Origin: a virus
Length of the DNA: 40,660 bases
IMG/VR virus record: IMGVR_UViG_3300020180_000005
Coordinates: 1-40,660 of that record
Strand: one strand, 5' to 3'
How positions within the stretch are numbered: position 1 is the stretch's first letter; each line of letters opens with the position of its first letter. The position numbers and the translations under genes were made by a program. Positions 1 to 7,399 of the stretch are shown here, one piece after another. The notes beneath the pieces are model-generated. The model made no database searches, was not told the DNA's origin, and saw only the letters and a list, made by a program, of their open reading frames with translations.

Positions 1-127
1 ACATGGTCTTCTATTCCAGGCAGGAATTAAATGACTACGTTTTAAGGTTAAAATCCTTACTAGCACAAGCTTATGAACAAGGTGAATGTAATTTTGAATT
101 ACATAACCAGGTTGTAACTCTTTTAGA
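1..127. repeat. Left copy of 127-bp terminal direct repeat (circular join)
   Basis: Bases 1-127 are identical to 40534-40660. A gene runs through the repeat in frame, from the ATG at 40467 to the stop at 165-167. 127 is a common assembler k-mer length, so the repeat most likely marks a circular assembly graph (circularly permuted or terminally redundant genome) rather than a biological terminal repeat. Confidence 0.95.
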
Positions 128-167
128 AATTGCAGCTTTAAATTATAAAATACCTGCAGAGGCTTAA
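1..167 (+). CDS. 3' part of junction-spanning small hypothetical protein
   Basis: This is the C-terminal part of a 77-residue protein whose ATG is at 40467, at the other end of the window. The window begins at the second base of an Asn codon and the gene ends at TAA 165-167. The full protein is soluble and rich in Leu, Glu and Gln (ends NYKIPAEA), with no motif I recognise. The next gene starts at the base after its stop, so both are read as one rightward unit. Function unknown. Confidence 0.8.
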   Translation, partial: MVFYSRQELNDYVLRLKSLLAQAYEQGECNFELHNQVVTLLEIAALNYKIPAEA

Positions 168-395
168 ATGATAGCCTACATTGATTTTAAATTACATGCT
201 ATCTCGACTTTGTACACAGCATGGCCATTTGATAGTAATGAAGATATCTTATCTGTAGCGCAGGAAATTAAGGAGAAACTGGCTAAGGCCCAAATGGACG
301 GTCTTATTACTTTGGAGCAACACAAGGAAATCAGAGGTCATATAAACCAATTTATAGAATTGCAAATTGAAGGCTACGACAATATTGAAATATAA
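168..395 (+). CDS. Small hypothetical protein (75 aa)
   Basis: The ATG follows the previous TAA with no spacer, a junction style seen repeatedly in this rightward unit. The protein is soluble and probably helical: residues 25-55 are amphipathic and rich in Glu/Lys (DILSVAQEIKEKLAKAQ). No signal peptide, membrane segment or family signature was recognised. It lies among recombination and small early genes, so a minor early role is likely but not shown. The opposite-strand frame at 249-461 is a shadow. Confidence 0.75.
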   Translation: MIAYIDFKLHAISTLYTAWPFDSNEDILSVAQEIKEKLAKAQMDGLITLEQHKEIRGHINQFIELQIEGYDNIEI

Positions 396-400
396 AACAT

Positions 401-697
401 ATGAAACTAATCGGAGTTGAAGCACAGAAAAAAGGCAAGCTAGCCGAACACCGCGTAACACAACTAGTAGGAGAGCTAGGCCTAAACTCTTATTATAGCC
501 AACAACTAGACTACGGTGGTCACACTGATCTCGTTATCGAAAATGTGCGATTTCAAATTAGCGCCACAGGTAAATCTAGCAAGACTATTAAACGCAGCCA
601 AGGAATACATCAAATTATTGCTGGCGAACACATCTCTCGCGATTCTATAATTCAACAAATCTATTTAGGTATCAATTGGGATAGTAGAGAAAGTTAG
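401..697 (+). CDS. Hypothetical protein, weakly nuclease-like (98 aa)
   Basis: It begins five bases after the preceding stop. The layout GKLAEHRVTQLVGELG, then GGHTDLVIENVRFQIS, faintly recalls a PD-(D/E)XK nuclease core (helix with Glu, strand with Asp, then a Q-x-x strand). The usual catalytic Lys is replaced by Ser, so activity is doubtful and the match may be chance. It is rich in Gln and Ser with no membrane segment. A degenerate nuclease-fold or DNA-binding protein of the early region is possible; otherwise unknown. Confidence 0.72.
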   Translation: MKLIGVEAQKKGKLAEHRVTQLVGELGLNSYYSQQLDYGGHTDLVIENVRFQISATGKSSKTIKRSQGIHQIIAGEHISRDSIIQQIYLGINWDSRES

Positions 698-731
698 TTA
701 AACTATTATAGTTATGCATTTTATTTATTAA

Positions 732-1061
732 ATGATTTTATTTATGTCGTTAGAACCAAATAATTATCCTTATGTAATAGCAAGGACTTACTCAGCGGGT
801 GTTTTTGCAGGTTATCTATCTGCAAGGGGTGAAATTAGAGATGGGTATTTGCATTGTACCCTAATAAATGCGCGACGTCTTTGGCATTGGGAGGGGGCCG
901 CCAGCCTGTCTCAACTAGCACAATCTGGAACCTCTAATCCTAACGGTTGTAGGTTTCCGGAAGAAGTTTCAGAGAGCGAACTTTTTGGCGTAGTCGAACT
1001 TTTAAAATGTACAGAAAAAGCTCGTAATAGTATTAAAAACGTGGCAGTATGGAAGAAATAG
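732..1061 (+). CDS. DUF6948-like phage protein (109 aa)
   Basis: The segment YPYVIARTYSAGVFAGYL, followed by INARRLWHWEGAASLSQLA and a C-terminal TEKARNSIKNVAVWKK, matches my recollection of a widespread phage family, DUF6948, of about 100 residues and unknown function. Key features are the RTYSAGV strand, the ARRLW-W-GAASLSQLA core and the final VW. ATG 732 gives MILFMSLEP; ATG 744 (MSLEP) is an alternative start. I prefer 732 because it follows the usual TTATTTATTAA leader. It overlaps the next gene by 13 bases. Confidence 0.82.
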   Translation: MILFMSLEPNNYPYVIARTYSAGVFAGYLSARGEIRDGYLHCTLINARRLWHWEGAASLSQLAQSGTSNPNGCRFPEEVSESELFGVVELLKCTEKARNSIKNVAVWKK

Positions 1062-1372
1062 TTTTATTCAAATCAATAATAAAAGCTTGCATTGGTGAAG
1101 ATGCTGGCGACGGCGCTGGTGATGCTGATGGCTTTGGTGATTACGACGTCTGGGCTGTTAGTGGTGGCGGTAACGGTAGCGGCGACGGAAGCGGTAGTTG
1201 TGACGGTTATGGAAACGCCAAGAGCAACGGTGAGGGTTGCGGACGTGGCGACGGGAGTGGTGTGGAGAGTGGTGATGGAAGCGGCGCCGGTGGCATAGGC
1301 AGTGGCTATGGTGATGCGGGTAGAAGCGACGGGAGTGGTGATGGCTCAGCTAATATTGAAATTATTTTATAA
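1049..1372 (+). CDS. Gly/Asp/Ser-rich low-complexity protein (107 aa)
   Basis: After a short ordinary N-terminus (MEEIVLFKSIIKACIGED), residues 18-100 are almost entirely Gly, Asp and Ser in irregular GDGSG-type repeats with scattered Tyr, Asn, Ala and Cys. The C-terminus is ANIEIIL. The DNA is clearly more GC-rich than its surroundings because of GGN and GAC codons. The ATG lies inside the end of the preceding gene, implying translational coupling. Such Gly-rich acidic proteins recur in phages without known function. An overlapping frame at 1092-1298 is treated as a shadow. Confidence 0.72.
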   Translation: MEEIVLFKSIIKACIGEDAGDGAGDADGFGDYDVWAVSGGGNGSGDGSGSCDGYGNAKSNGEGCGRGDGSGVESGDGSGAGGIGSGYGDAGRSDGSGDGSANIEIIL

Positions 1373-1407
1373 TAGCTGAGTAAGAGGCCCGGGGAAAACT
1401 AAAAACA

Positions 1408-1416
1408 TGGTATAAT
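1408..1416 (+). promoter_or_regulatory. Extended -10 promoter of the structured RNA
   Basis: TGG TATAAT fits TGn-TATAAT exactly. No good -35 box lies 17 bases upstream (CCGGGG), as is usual for extended -10 promoters. The predicted start, about 1422-1424, falls at the beginning of the 10-bp closing helix of the RNA described next. Confidence 0.65.
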
Positions 1417-1418
1417 TT

Positions 1419-1552
1419 AATGTGCAGGCGAAACCGCGAAAGTAAGAAGCGGTGATGGTAAGTGATCCTTACTTAAGAACAAGGTTGCAAGTCCAAGCCA
1501 TAACAGTCGTTGATTTCATCACGTCACGTCACTGGGCTAAATCCTGCACATT
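1419..1552 (+). ncRNA. Candidate structured small RNA closed by a 10-bp helix
   Basis: AATGTGCAGG (1419-1428) is the exact reverse complement of CCTGCACATT (1543-1552), closing a domain of about 134 nt. Within it ACCGC/GCGGT and GTAAG/CTTAC form hairpins, and GTGATG can pair with CATCAC further 3'. AAGTAAG near 1439 can also pair with CTTACTT, giving alternative folds. The element is flanked by an extended -10 promoter and an intrinsic terminator, so it is probably a separate transcript of about 170 nt. I do not recognise its class. No credible ORF occupies it; the open frame from 1452 belongs to an upstream extension of the next gene. Confidence 0.7.
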
Positions 1553-1556
1553 AATA

Positions 1557-1594
1557 AGTCACTCATTACGGGCAGTACGTGAGTGGCTTTTTTT
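1557..1594 (+). terminator. Rho-independent terminator after the structured RNA
   Basis: AGTCACTCA pairs with TGAGTGGCT (nine pairs, one G-U) across a 12-base loop and is followed by seven T residues (1588-1594). It lies five bases after the closing helix of the RNA and 41 bases before the next start codon. Confidence 0.8.
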
Positions 1595-1634
1595 GTGGTA
1601 TATTAAGTCAATAATATATTTTACTGCCCAAAAT

Positions 1635-2111
1635 ATGCGGATTCAACTAATAATTTTAGCTGTCGCCTTTCTTCTATCAATTGCGCCTGCTAAAGTCGAA
1701 AAGCATCAAGCTATACACGGGTTTAAGCCGCCTGCGAGTCACCAGCTGAGTGTTATACCGAATAATGCTTTTGTTGTCTCTAATTGCCCTCTACACGCGA
1801 AAACTCCTGAGTGGTTCACCATTTCTTTAAATAAGTATAATTCAAGTTGTAAAGAGCAATATCTCCTTAGTGCTATCATATATTATGAATCGAAATTTAA
1901 CGCGAACGCTCAAAACTCTAGTAGCAGCGCTGCTGGTTTGGCTCAGTATTTGGATTCTACATGGGCTAGGCACGGCTGTAATAAATACGGTGGCAGGACT
2001 AGTATTGATGCCCACGTTCAGTGTGCTCTATTTGATCTCAGGCGTAATTTAGGTAAACAGTGGGCGGTTTGGCCGCTTGTTAATAATAATAAATATGGCT
2101 ATCGCATTTAA
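1635..2111 (+). CDS. Secreted lytic-transglycosylase-like (SLT/lysozyme-fold) protein, 158 aa
   Basis: The N-terminus MRIQLIILAVAFLLSIAPA is a clear signal peptide or N-terminal anchor. The mature part carries IIYYESKFNANAQ with the presumed catalytic Glu85, then SSAAGLAQYLDSTW (101-110), the ES and GLxQ motifs of SLT-type lytic transglycosylases that cleave the peptidoglycan glycan strand. Four Cys (51, 72, 115, 130) fit an exported disulphide-bonded protein. An in-frame start at 1452 would run through the structured RNA and terminator and bury the signal peptide, so I use ATG 1635. It lies in the rightward unit, far from the lysis genes. It could remodel the wall during exit or entry. Confidence 0.82.
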   Translation: MRIQLIILAVAFLLSIAPAKVEKHQAIHGFKPPASHQLSVIPNNAFVVSNCPLHAKTPEWFTISLNKYNSSCKEQYLLSAIIYYESKFNANAQNSSSSAAGLAQYLDSTWARHGCNKYGGRTSIDAHVQCALFDLRRNLGKQWAVWPLVNNNKYGYRI

Positions 2112-2454
2112 TTTTATAATTTATGGCAATCAAGAAGATGTAAAAGGTAACCCTGTACCTTATTTTAGACAGACGCAGGCTTCTGCTCGTTTTAATAAAG
2201 GAGCTATGCGCTATCATCGTTGGAAAGATTATATTAGAAAAGCTGCTGGTGTTTCTGATAAGTTAGTTACCGAGGGTAGGCTTCATATGAGATTAAAGAT
2301 CTATTTTATGAATAAAACTCATGGCGATTCCGATAATATTTTTAAGGGAATTGCTGACTCGATGTTTGTTAATGATAAATATTTAACTGGGTCGTTTGAT
2401 TTTGACTACGATAAAGAAAACCCGCGCGTAGAGGTTATTATTACTTATGGATAA
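2095..2454 (+). CDS. rusA: RusA-like Holliday junction resolvase (119 aa)
   Basis: RusA-family homodimeric endonucleases cut four-way DNA junctions in recombining or replicating phage DNA. Family marks are GNPVPYFRQTQ near the N-terminus, YHRWKDYIR, and the acidic block GDSDNIFKGIADSMFVNDK, with Asp78, Asp80, Lys84 and Asp94 matching the metal-binding Asp triad and Lys. Length is typical. An earlier in-frame TTG (2077) exists; ATG 2095 is preferred because MAIAFNFIIYG starts the first strand. It overlaps the previous gene by 17 bases and its 3' end overlaps the convergent endolysin gene by 14. It pairs functionally with the Rad52-like protein and SSB. Confidence 0.9.
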   Translation: MAIAFNFIIYGNQEDVKGNPVPYFRQTQASARFNKGAMRYHRWKDYIRKAAGVSDKLVTEGRLHMRLKIYFMNKTHGDSDNIFKGIADSMFVNDKYLTGSFDFDYDKENPRVEVIITYG

Positions 2455-3604
2455 CTATATAATCCTGAGCCGTCAATCTGCCGTCTTTGTCCTTGTCGTA
2501 TCGTAAAGTAATAGCTTTCAAAATACTACCAACTACTAAGCCAATTAAAAAAGCAGCTGTGTCGTTAACTTGCCAGCCAAATGTTTGGTTAGCAAACGGG
2601 GCTATTCCTATAGCCAATACGCCAGTAAGAGCCTGTCCTACCCACACAAACACATCATATTTAAATATATTTTGTAAGGTTTCACTTTTGATATATTTAT
2701 CAACAAAATGCCCGTAGGTGTTTAACACCCCGTCAATCTGCACGGTCTCTTCTAAAATAACTAGTGATAATTCTTGCGCGTTGTTAAGCTTCAGATTGTA
2801 CATTTCAGCATACAAATTTAATTCGGCATTTTTAACCTGTAATTCAACAACCTGTTTTTCTTTTAAAGTCTTTTCCAATTCTAGTTTTGTAATTTCGGCT
2901 TGATTACTAGCAACTTCTTTTGCTAATTTAGCCTGTAAATCTGCTATCTGCTCTTGATATTTTGGGTCAATCAAAATTGGTGCAACGATAGGGGTAACAA
3001 CTGAAGCACTTCTAACCTTTAGCGCATCGCCCGCGCCCATGCGAGAGTTTAAGCTCCGCCAGTCAGTCGCGCCGCGTAAGCCCGCATTTAGGCTATAAAT
3101 AGTTTCGTATGTAGAGTCAATAGCAGGTAAACCAGCAGCCTGTGCTACGCGTGATAAACCCCAATTTTTCTGTACTGTTATAAATTCAGAATTTGCCATG
3201 TTTAGTGTGTTAATTGAATTACTAATTTTAATATAATTTAAAGGATCGCGGTTAGTGCTTTCGTCGTTTGCGTTTTCTAAATACGTAAAATGCAGGTGTG
3301 GCCCAGTACTTTTACCTGTATTACCACTAATACCTACAACTTGTCCTGCGTTAAATACGGTGCCAAGGCTCAAAGCGTAGGCGCTTAAATGCCTGTAAAT
3401 AGCTCCGCTACCGTCATTGTGTCTTACCCAGGTATACAACCCACCAAATTTATCTACACCGTTTTTAAGAATTTTACCGTCTTTTAAAGCCAATAATCGA
3501 GTGCCTGTCGGCATTCCTATATCTAACCCGTTATGCCATTTGCCTGCACGCATTCCGTACAAACTTGTAATCGGGTGATCGCCATTAAATATTTTTGCTT
3601 TCAT
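2441..3604 (-). CDS. M23 endolysin with LysM-like region, coiled coil, membrane tail and EF-hand-like loop
   Basis: Peptidase M23 zinc enzymes cut peptidoglycan cross-links. The metal and catalytic residues are His24 and Asp28 (HNGLD), His72, and His103/His105 (PHLHF). Residues of about 140-205 resemble a degenerate LysM wall-binding domain (FITVQKNWGLSRVAQAAGL). A Lys/Glu coiled coil follows (about 215-275), then one or two hydrophobic segments near the C-terminus and DKDKDGRLTAQD, which fits a 12-residue EF-hand loop. ATG 3604 overlaps the upstream stop as ATGA; an open frame reaches 3682 but only adds a Cys-rich leader. It is the last gene of the leftward unit. The membrane tail is unusual for an endolysin. 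Confidence 0.88.
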   Translation of the reverse strand: MKAKIFNGDHPITSLYGMRAGKWHNGLDIGMPTGTRLLALKDGKILKNGVDKFGGLYTWVRHNDGSGAIYRHLSAYALSLGTVFNAGQVVGISGNTGKSTGPHLHFTYLENANDESTNRDPLNYIKISNSINTLNMANSEFITVQKNWGLSRVAQAAGLPAIDSTYETIYSLNAGLRGATDWRSLNSRMGAGDALKVRSASVVTPIVAPILIDPKYQEQIADLQAKLAKEVASNQAEITKLELEKTLKEKQVVELQVKNAELNLYAEMYNLKLNNAQELSLVILEETVQIDGVLNTYGHFVDKYIKSETLQNIFKYDVFVWVGQALTGVLAIGIAPFANQTFGWQVNDTAAFLIGLVVGSILKAITLRYDKDKDGRLTAQDYIVIHK

Positions 3605-3984
3605 TTTACAGAAGAGATAAAAATATTTATTAACTGAATAGCTACATAAGAGGTTAGGCCAGTTACAAATCCGACAACCCATTTAATAATATAATCGTGG
3701 CGCTCAACAGTCACCTTAAGAGTAACAAACGTATCCTCTAAGTCTGATATTTTATTTCCTGAGTCTTCTGTGTATCTTTTAAAATCTAACTTTAGGTTTA
3801 ACAAATTTTCGTTTGCACGATTTACATCGTTGCGAATACTAGGCAGCTGATCTAATAATTCTTTTAGAGTAGCTTTAACTTCTTCAAGTGATTTATTTGC
3901 TTGCTGAATTTCTTGTCGTACTAGCGCCACGTCTCCTTTCAGTTGTGTAATTTCGATTTCTGGATTCAAACTTAATACCGTCAA
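3601..3984 (-). CDS. Coiled-coil plus single membrane segment protein (XhlA/holin-accessory-like)
   Basis: Residues 1-95 form a long charged coiled coil (VRQEIQQANKSLEEVKATLK and onward). One membrane helix near the C-terminus follows (IIKWVVGFVTGLTSYVAIQL) with a short tail. The shape matches haemolysin XhlA-type proteins that act with holins and endolysins, and it sits directly before the endolysin with an ATGA overlap. The start must be TTG 3984: no ATG is in frame and a stop lies three codons upstream. No other separate holin was recognised, so this protein or the endolysin's own membrane tail may supply that role. Confidence 0.75.
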   Translation of the reverse strand: MTVLSLNPEIEITQLKGDVALVRQEIQQANKSLEEVKATLKELLDQLPSIRNDVNRANENLLNLKLDFKRYTEDSGNKISDLEDTFVTLKVTVERHDYIIKWVVGFVTGLTSYVAIQLINIFISSVK

Positions 3985-4043
3985 GTGATTTTAATTGCTT
4001 TATTACATATTATATAACAGTCTGCATAGAATTAATACGCAAA

Positions 4044-4319
4044 CTAAGTTATTAGAGCGCCAAAGACGGCAATAACAAAATTTTGATCGGTTAACCTGCT
4101 ATCAATTGAAATTATAATGCATTTATCCCCGCGGGAAATACTAGTTACTAAGCTTTTGCTTACCGGAACATCTGGTAATATTTGATTAGTTTGTTTTATG
4201 CGTACTTTTGCCTTATTAGATATAGTGTCATACTCTAAAACTTCACCGAGCCGAATGTATTTTCCAGCAGTAAACGTGTCATAAGATATAGAGTTATTAA
4301 TAAAATCAGCTTGTTTCAT
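4044..4319 (-). CDS. Small structural protein, baseplate/tail-tip OB-fold-like (91 aa)
   Basis: It is Ile/Val/Lys-rich and strand-dominated: GEVLEYDTISNKAKVRIKQTNQILPDVPVSKS then RGDKCIIISIDSR. This resembles the small OB-fold of tail-hub or spike proteins, and hub-like genes are often next to one another. Its start overlaps the preceding large tail gene by 14 bases. A short gene-free stretch (3985-4043) separates it from the XhlA-like gene. Assignment is by position and strand pattern, not by a decisive motif. Confidence 0.68.
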   Translation of the reverse strand: MKQADFINNSISYDTFTAGKYIRLGEVLEYDTISNKAKVRIKQTNQILPDVPVSKSLVTSISRGDKCIIISIDSRLTDQNFVIAVFGALIT

Positions 4320-6321
4320 AAAGTCCTAAATCTAAAGTAGTAGTTGCTGCCCCGTTAGAATCTAGCTGGTGTCGTACATCTTTTATAATAAAAATTGCCG
4401 AAATACCAAATTCTTGTGGTGCTGATATAAATTCGCCTTTGCTCATAAAAGGAGCCCATGATATTGTAACACTGGAACTATTTTTATCAGTTGCAATGTT
4501 ATTTAAAGTATTAATACCTTGTTTTGTAACGTCTGAAATAGCTAAACTACGTCTTAGTTGGATAGTTTCATTGCTGTTGTTATATAAATTATAAAAATAA
4601 TCCGTTTTGCCAGAAATTACGTTAATATGGCCATTTTTAAATATAGTATCAACGCTCACAACATTCTGTAGATTTCGTTTTAATAAAGAGGATAGCGCAC
4701 TGTTTGTTAAATTATATTGATATAAACTATTTGTTTGCCCAAGTGCCTCAATTGTGGCTATGTTATTTTCATAATGTAAAAAACTTTCTGCTGGCAATGC
4801 GTTTTGAATAGACCTAGCAACAGATACATCCTGGGGGAATACTAGTACTTGATCTATACTGTCGTCATCTTGGTGAAATATTTGGCTAATGTTAATTGAT
4901 TGCCCTGCTACGCTAAGGCCTCCGCCTATAATGAACCCTTTGTTTTCATTTGATATAAAGTCTTGTAAAAATATACGTTTTTTATTTATATATATTGATA
5001 AAGAAAGATCATCATTAGTTATTCTTACCTGATGCTTACCAGCTGGTAAGCCAAAACCAGTTTTAATAGGCTTATTTGATATAAGGGTATTAAAGTTATC
5101 TACTGTGGTTATTAACCTAAACGAATTTCCAAAGACGTCGCCAACTATTCCCGTCAGCCACGTTTGTACCGTTTCAGTAATTGCGCCTATCGACCAGGTC
5201 ATACTACTGGTTCCTTCAATATATGCGTCTGTTAGAAAAGTCTCTGTTTGTAGTTTTTGTACAATAAGTTGATATCCGAAATAGCTACTAATACCATTTA
5301 ATGCTAAGAAGTTACCTGTGCTGATATTAGTTATTCCGGGGCTATAAGAAATACCAGTGTTGACAGCGTTGCCTAAATATAGACTCGTACCATTATGATT
5401 TAAACCCTCCGCGATTACATCATATGCACTGGAGGTATCGGCCATATCATAAACAATTGCTCTAGTTATTAACAAACTGTGGCTATTACCAGCATCTTGA
5501 GACCCAAACCCTGCGCTCCCAAATACTCTAACTAAAGGCGCCAGGCTAACTCCTACATCATAAATATATTTACCATCATTGCCTAAATCACCGTCAGCTA
5601 TTGCGCCAACAAAAATATTATTTGATATGTATGCGTTTAAGCTAATTACGTTATTTAATAAAGAAAACCCTGTGTTATAACTAACGCCGTGTGCATATGC
5701 ACGTAAAATACTTGAACCAAAATCTTGAGTAGTATATCTGTATGTGGCCGTAGCCCCGCTAACTTCATAGCTTAGGTAGTTTGTGTTTGTATAATCTAAA
5801 ATTATTTTAAAAGCAGTAGAGGTTACACCTGAAATCCTATTAATAGGGCGAAATCGTGCCGCGGCGTTTGGATTTAAATATAGAGATTGCAATACCGTTT
5901 CCATTGAGGCCAACGTAGTAGAGCCGGGGCTAATATTGTAAGTTAATAAATTTTGCGCAATTCCACTAATACCAGTCTCTATTAGACTGTTATTGAATGA
6001 CAATGTCGTAAAATCTACTACCGCGCCGAAAGTCTGTGCTATATCAATCGGCTGAATATAATTACTTCCGAACGATTTGGTTCTGCTTACTGCAGGAAAC
6101 AAATCATTAAGAACCTTGGCCTCATGGATAGTGTCGTATGCACTTAGCTCGTCAGCAACGCCAGTGTATGTTGTGCTCCTGACTGCATAACGACCGTGAT
6201 TTACCACAAATACGGTGCTCCCCATATCATAACCGCTCTTAATGTTAAAACTTAAGTTTGCGTAAAACGCTCCCAGTGGTATTACTGCTGGTGATAAACC
6301 GTTAAAATATCTATTCACCAT
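4306..6321 (-). CDS. Large tail-tip/hub protein (671 aa)
   Basis: A strand-rich, Asn/Ser/Thr-rich structural protein. The C-terminus (ISAIFIIKDVRHQL, then TTTLDLGLYETS) resembles the end of gpD/gp44-like baseplate hub domains, where a conserved x-V-x-H precedes a final LDLGL strand. The middle (GKHQVRITNDDLSLSIYIN) could be a carbohydrate-binding jelly roll. The N-terminal half has no recognised domain. It overlaps the upstream gene by 11 bases. By position after the tape measure and distal-tail genes it should sit at the tail tip, possibly touching the host. Which subdomain does so is not clear. Confidence 0.72.
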   Translation of the reverse strand: MVNRYFNGLSPAVIPLGAFYANLSFNIKSGYDMGSTVFVVNHGRYAVRSTTYTGVADELSAYDTIHEAKVLNDLFPAVSRTKSFGSNYIQPIDIAQTFGAVVDFTTLSFNNSLIETGISGIAQNLLTYNISPGSTTLASMETVLQSLYLNPNAAARFRPINRISGVTSTAFKIILDYTNTNYLSYEVSGATATYRYTTQDFGSSILRAYAHGVSYNTGFSLLNNVISLNAYISNNIFVGAIADGDLGNDGKYIYDVGVSLAPLVRVFGSAGFGSQDAGNSHSLLITRAIVYDMADTSSAYDVIAEGLNHNGTSLYLGNAVNTGISYSPGITNISTGNFLALNGISSYFGYQLIVQKLQTETFLTDAYIEGTSSMTWSIGAITETVQTWLTGIVGDVFGNSFRLITTVDNFNTLISNKPIKTGFGLPAGKHQVRITNDDLSLSIYINKKRIFLQDFISNENKGFIIGGGLSVAGQSINISQIFHQDDDSIDQVLVFPQDVSVARSIQNALPAESFLHYENNIATIEALGQTNSLYQYNLTNSALSSLLKRNLQNVVSVDTIFKNGHINVISGKTDYFYNLYNNSNETIQLRRSLAISDVTKQGINTLNNIATDKNSSSVTISWAPFMSKGEFISAPQEFGISAIFIIKDVRHQLDSNGAATTTLDLGLYETS

Positions 6322-7399
6322 AATTACCCAATGTTATATTAGCCATATAATTATTAAAACTGTAGCTTTGTAGATAAGGTGTAACGTCTATAATGCTACG
6401 CCCGTGCTCCAAAAAGAAAGCGATTGGTGTGCTTCCTGAGCTTCCGTCATATGCGTGGTTCATAAAAAACATTCTTGAGTTATAATCCCAAGCGCCAAAC
6501 TGCGTAGCCGGATCAACAAGTGGTATTTTTACGCCTAAATCCCAGCTGTTATTTTGCTTTTTAAATAAAGTAACACGAGAACTTATTGCGTAATTGAAGG
6601 TATAATCGCTATCGACCGAACCTAACGCAAACATTTTAATTGTACTGCCTATGACCGTTGTGAAATTGCTTATAATTGAGTCACTGACAATTCCAATATT
6701 TTTTTCCGAATAAATAACACCATTTTCAACTAGCGTGGAATCTATATATTGAGCGCGAGGTTCACTGGTGTCACGTTCTAAAGTAATTATTTCTGATATA
6801 CTCCCCGATTTGGTAACAGTTAAATCTATTAATGGGTAAGCCCTTGTACCTATAGATCTATTACGCCAGGTGCTACCGGTGTTATACAGTTCTTTAATGG
6901 CATAAAATTGATAGAAAAAAGCGTTATTTATTGTTGTAGAACCTGCCGATTCTCCATAAAAAACACTGTCACTACTTCCTGCACGTATAAACCCTATTTG
7001 TGAGGAACCTGTGAATATTAAACTTGCAGAACTAATATTAGTTGTGCCAGTCACAGTTTTTATATAAATTTGCGTTCCTGCATTAGACGGTAAAAACAAC
7101 GTGAGAGAGCTGCTCCCAGCGTGGATATCGCCGATACCATGTACTGTCGCATCTGAAACGCTTGCCCCAATTCTATATACAAGTTGTGCATCGCTAATGC
7201 CATATGTATTTAAGAAATTGTATGAAAGACTATAATGATTATTTCCTATACTAGCAGTACGCAAATTAGGAGTAATAGTTGTTATTCCACGGATTGCTAC
7301 CTGTCCGCCATAAATACCATTAGTGGCTTCAACTTGTACTATAGCTGTGTTGATTGATTGCTCAAATCTTAATTGTAATAAGCTGGTACCAAATATCAT
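6311..7399 (-). CDS. Tail structural protein (362 aa)
   Basis: A strand-rich protein with Ser/Thr/Gly/Ile-rich composition and no signal peptide. SGSISEIITLERDTSEPRAQYIDSTLV and a C-terminal RSIIDVTPYLQSYSFNNYMANITLG stand out. The closing TPYLQSYSFNNYMANITL resembles the N-terminal strands of hub-type proteins (V-TxYLxS-x-x-x-NYMA-x-x), so this and the next gene may together form one split hub. It overlaps the upstream distal tail gene by four bases (ATGA) and the next gene by 11. Function is inferred from position after the tape measure gene. Confidence 0.7.
   Translation of the reverse strand: MIFGTSLLQLRFEQSINTAIVQVEATNGIYGGQVAIRGITTITPNLRTASIGNNHYSLSYNFLNTYGISDAQLVYRIGASVSDATVHGIGDIHAGSSSLTLFLPSNAGTQIYIKTVTGTTNISSASLIFTGSSQIGFIRAGSSDSVFYGESAGSTTINNAFFYQFYAIKELYNTGSTWRNRSIGTRAYPLIDLTVTKSGSISEIITLERDTSEPRAQYIDSTLVENGVIYSEKNIGIVSDSIISNFTTVIGSTIKMFALGSVDSDYTFNYAISSRVTLFKKQNNSWDLGVKIPLVDPATQFGAWDYNSRMFFMNHAYDGSSGSTPIAFFLEHGRSIIDVTPYLQSYSFNNYMANITLGNYGE

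Noticed and set aside
401-697. PD-(D/E)XK nuclease
   Set aside because: The order of acidic residues fits loosely, but the catalytic Lys is Ser; listed as hypothetical only.
1452-1634. N-terminal extension of the lytic-transglycosylase-like gene
   Set aside because: It would run through the structured RNA and terminator and hide the signal peptide that starts at ATG 1635.
3605-3682. Longer start for the endolysin
   Set aside because: The extension lies wholly within the XhlA-like gene and is Cys-rich; the ATGA overlap at 3601-3604 gives a normal start.
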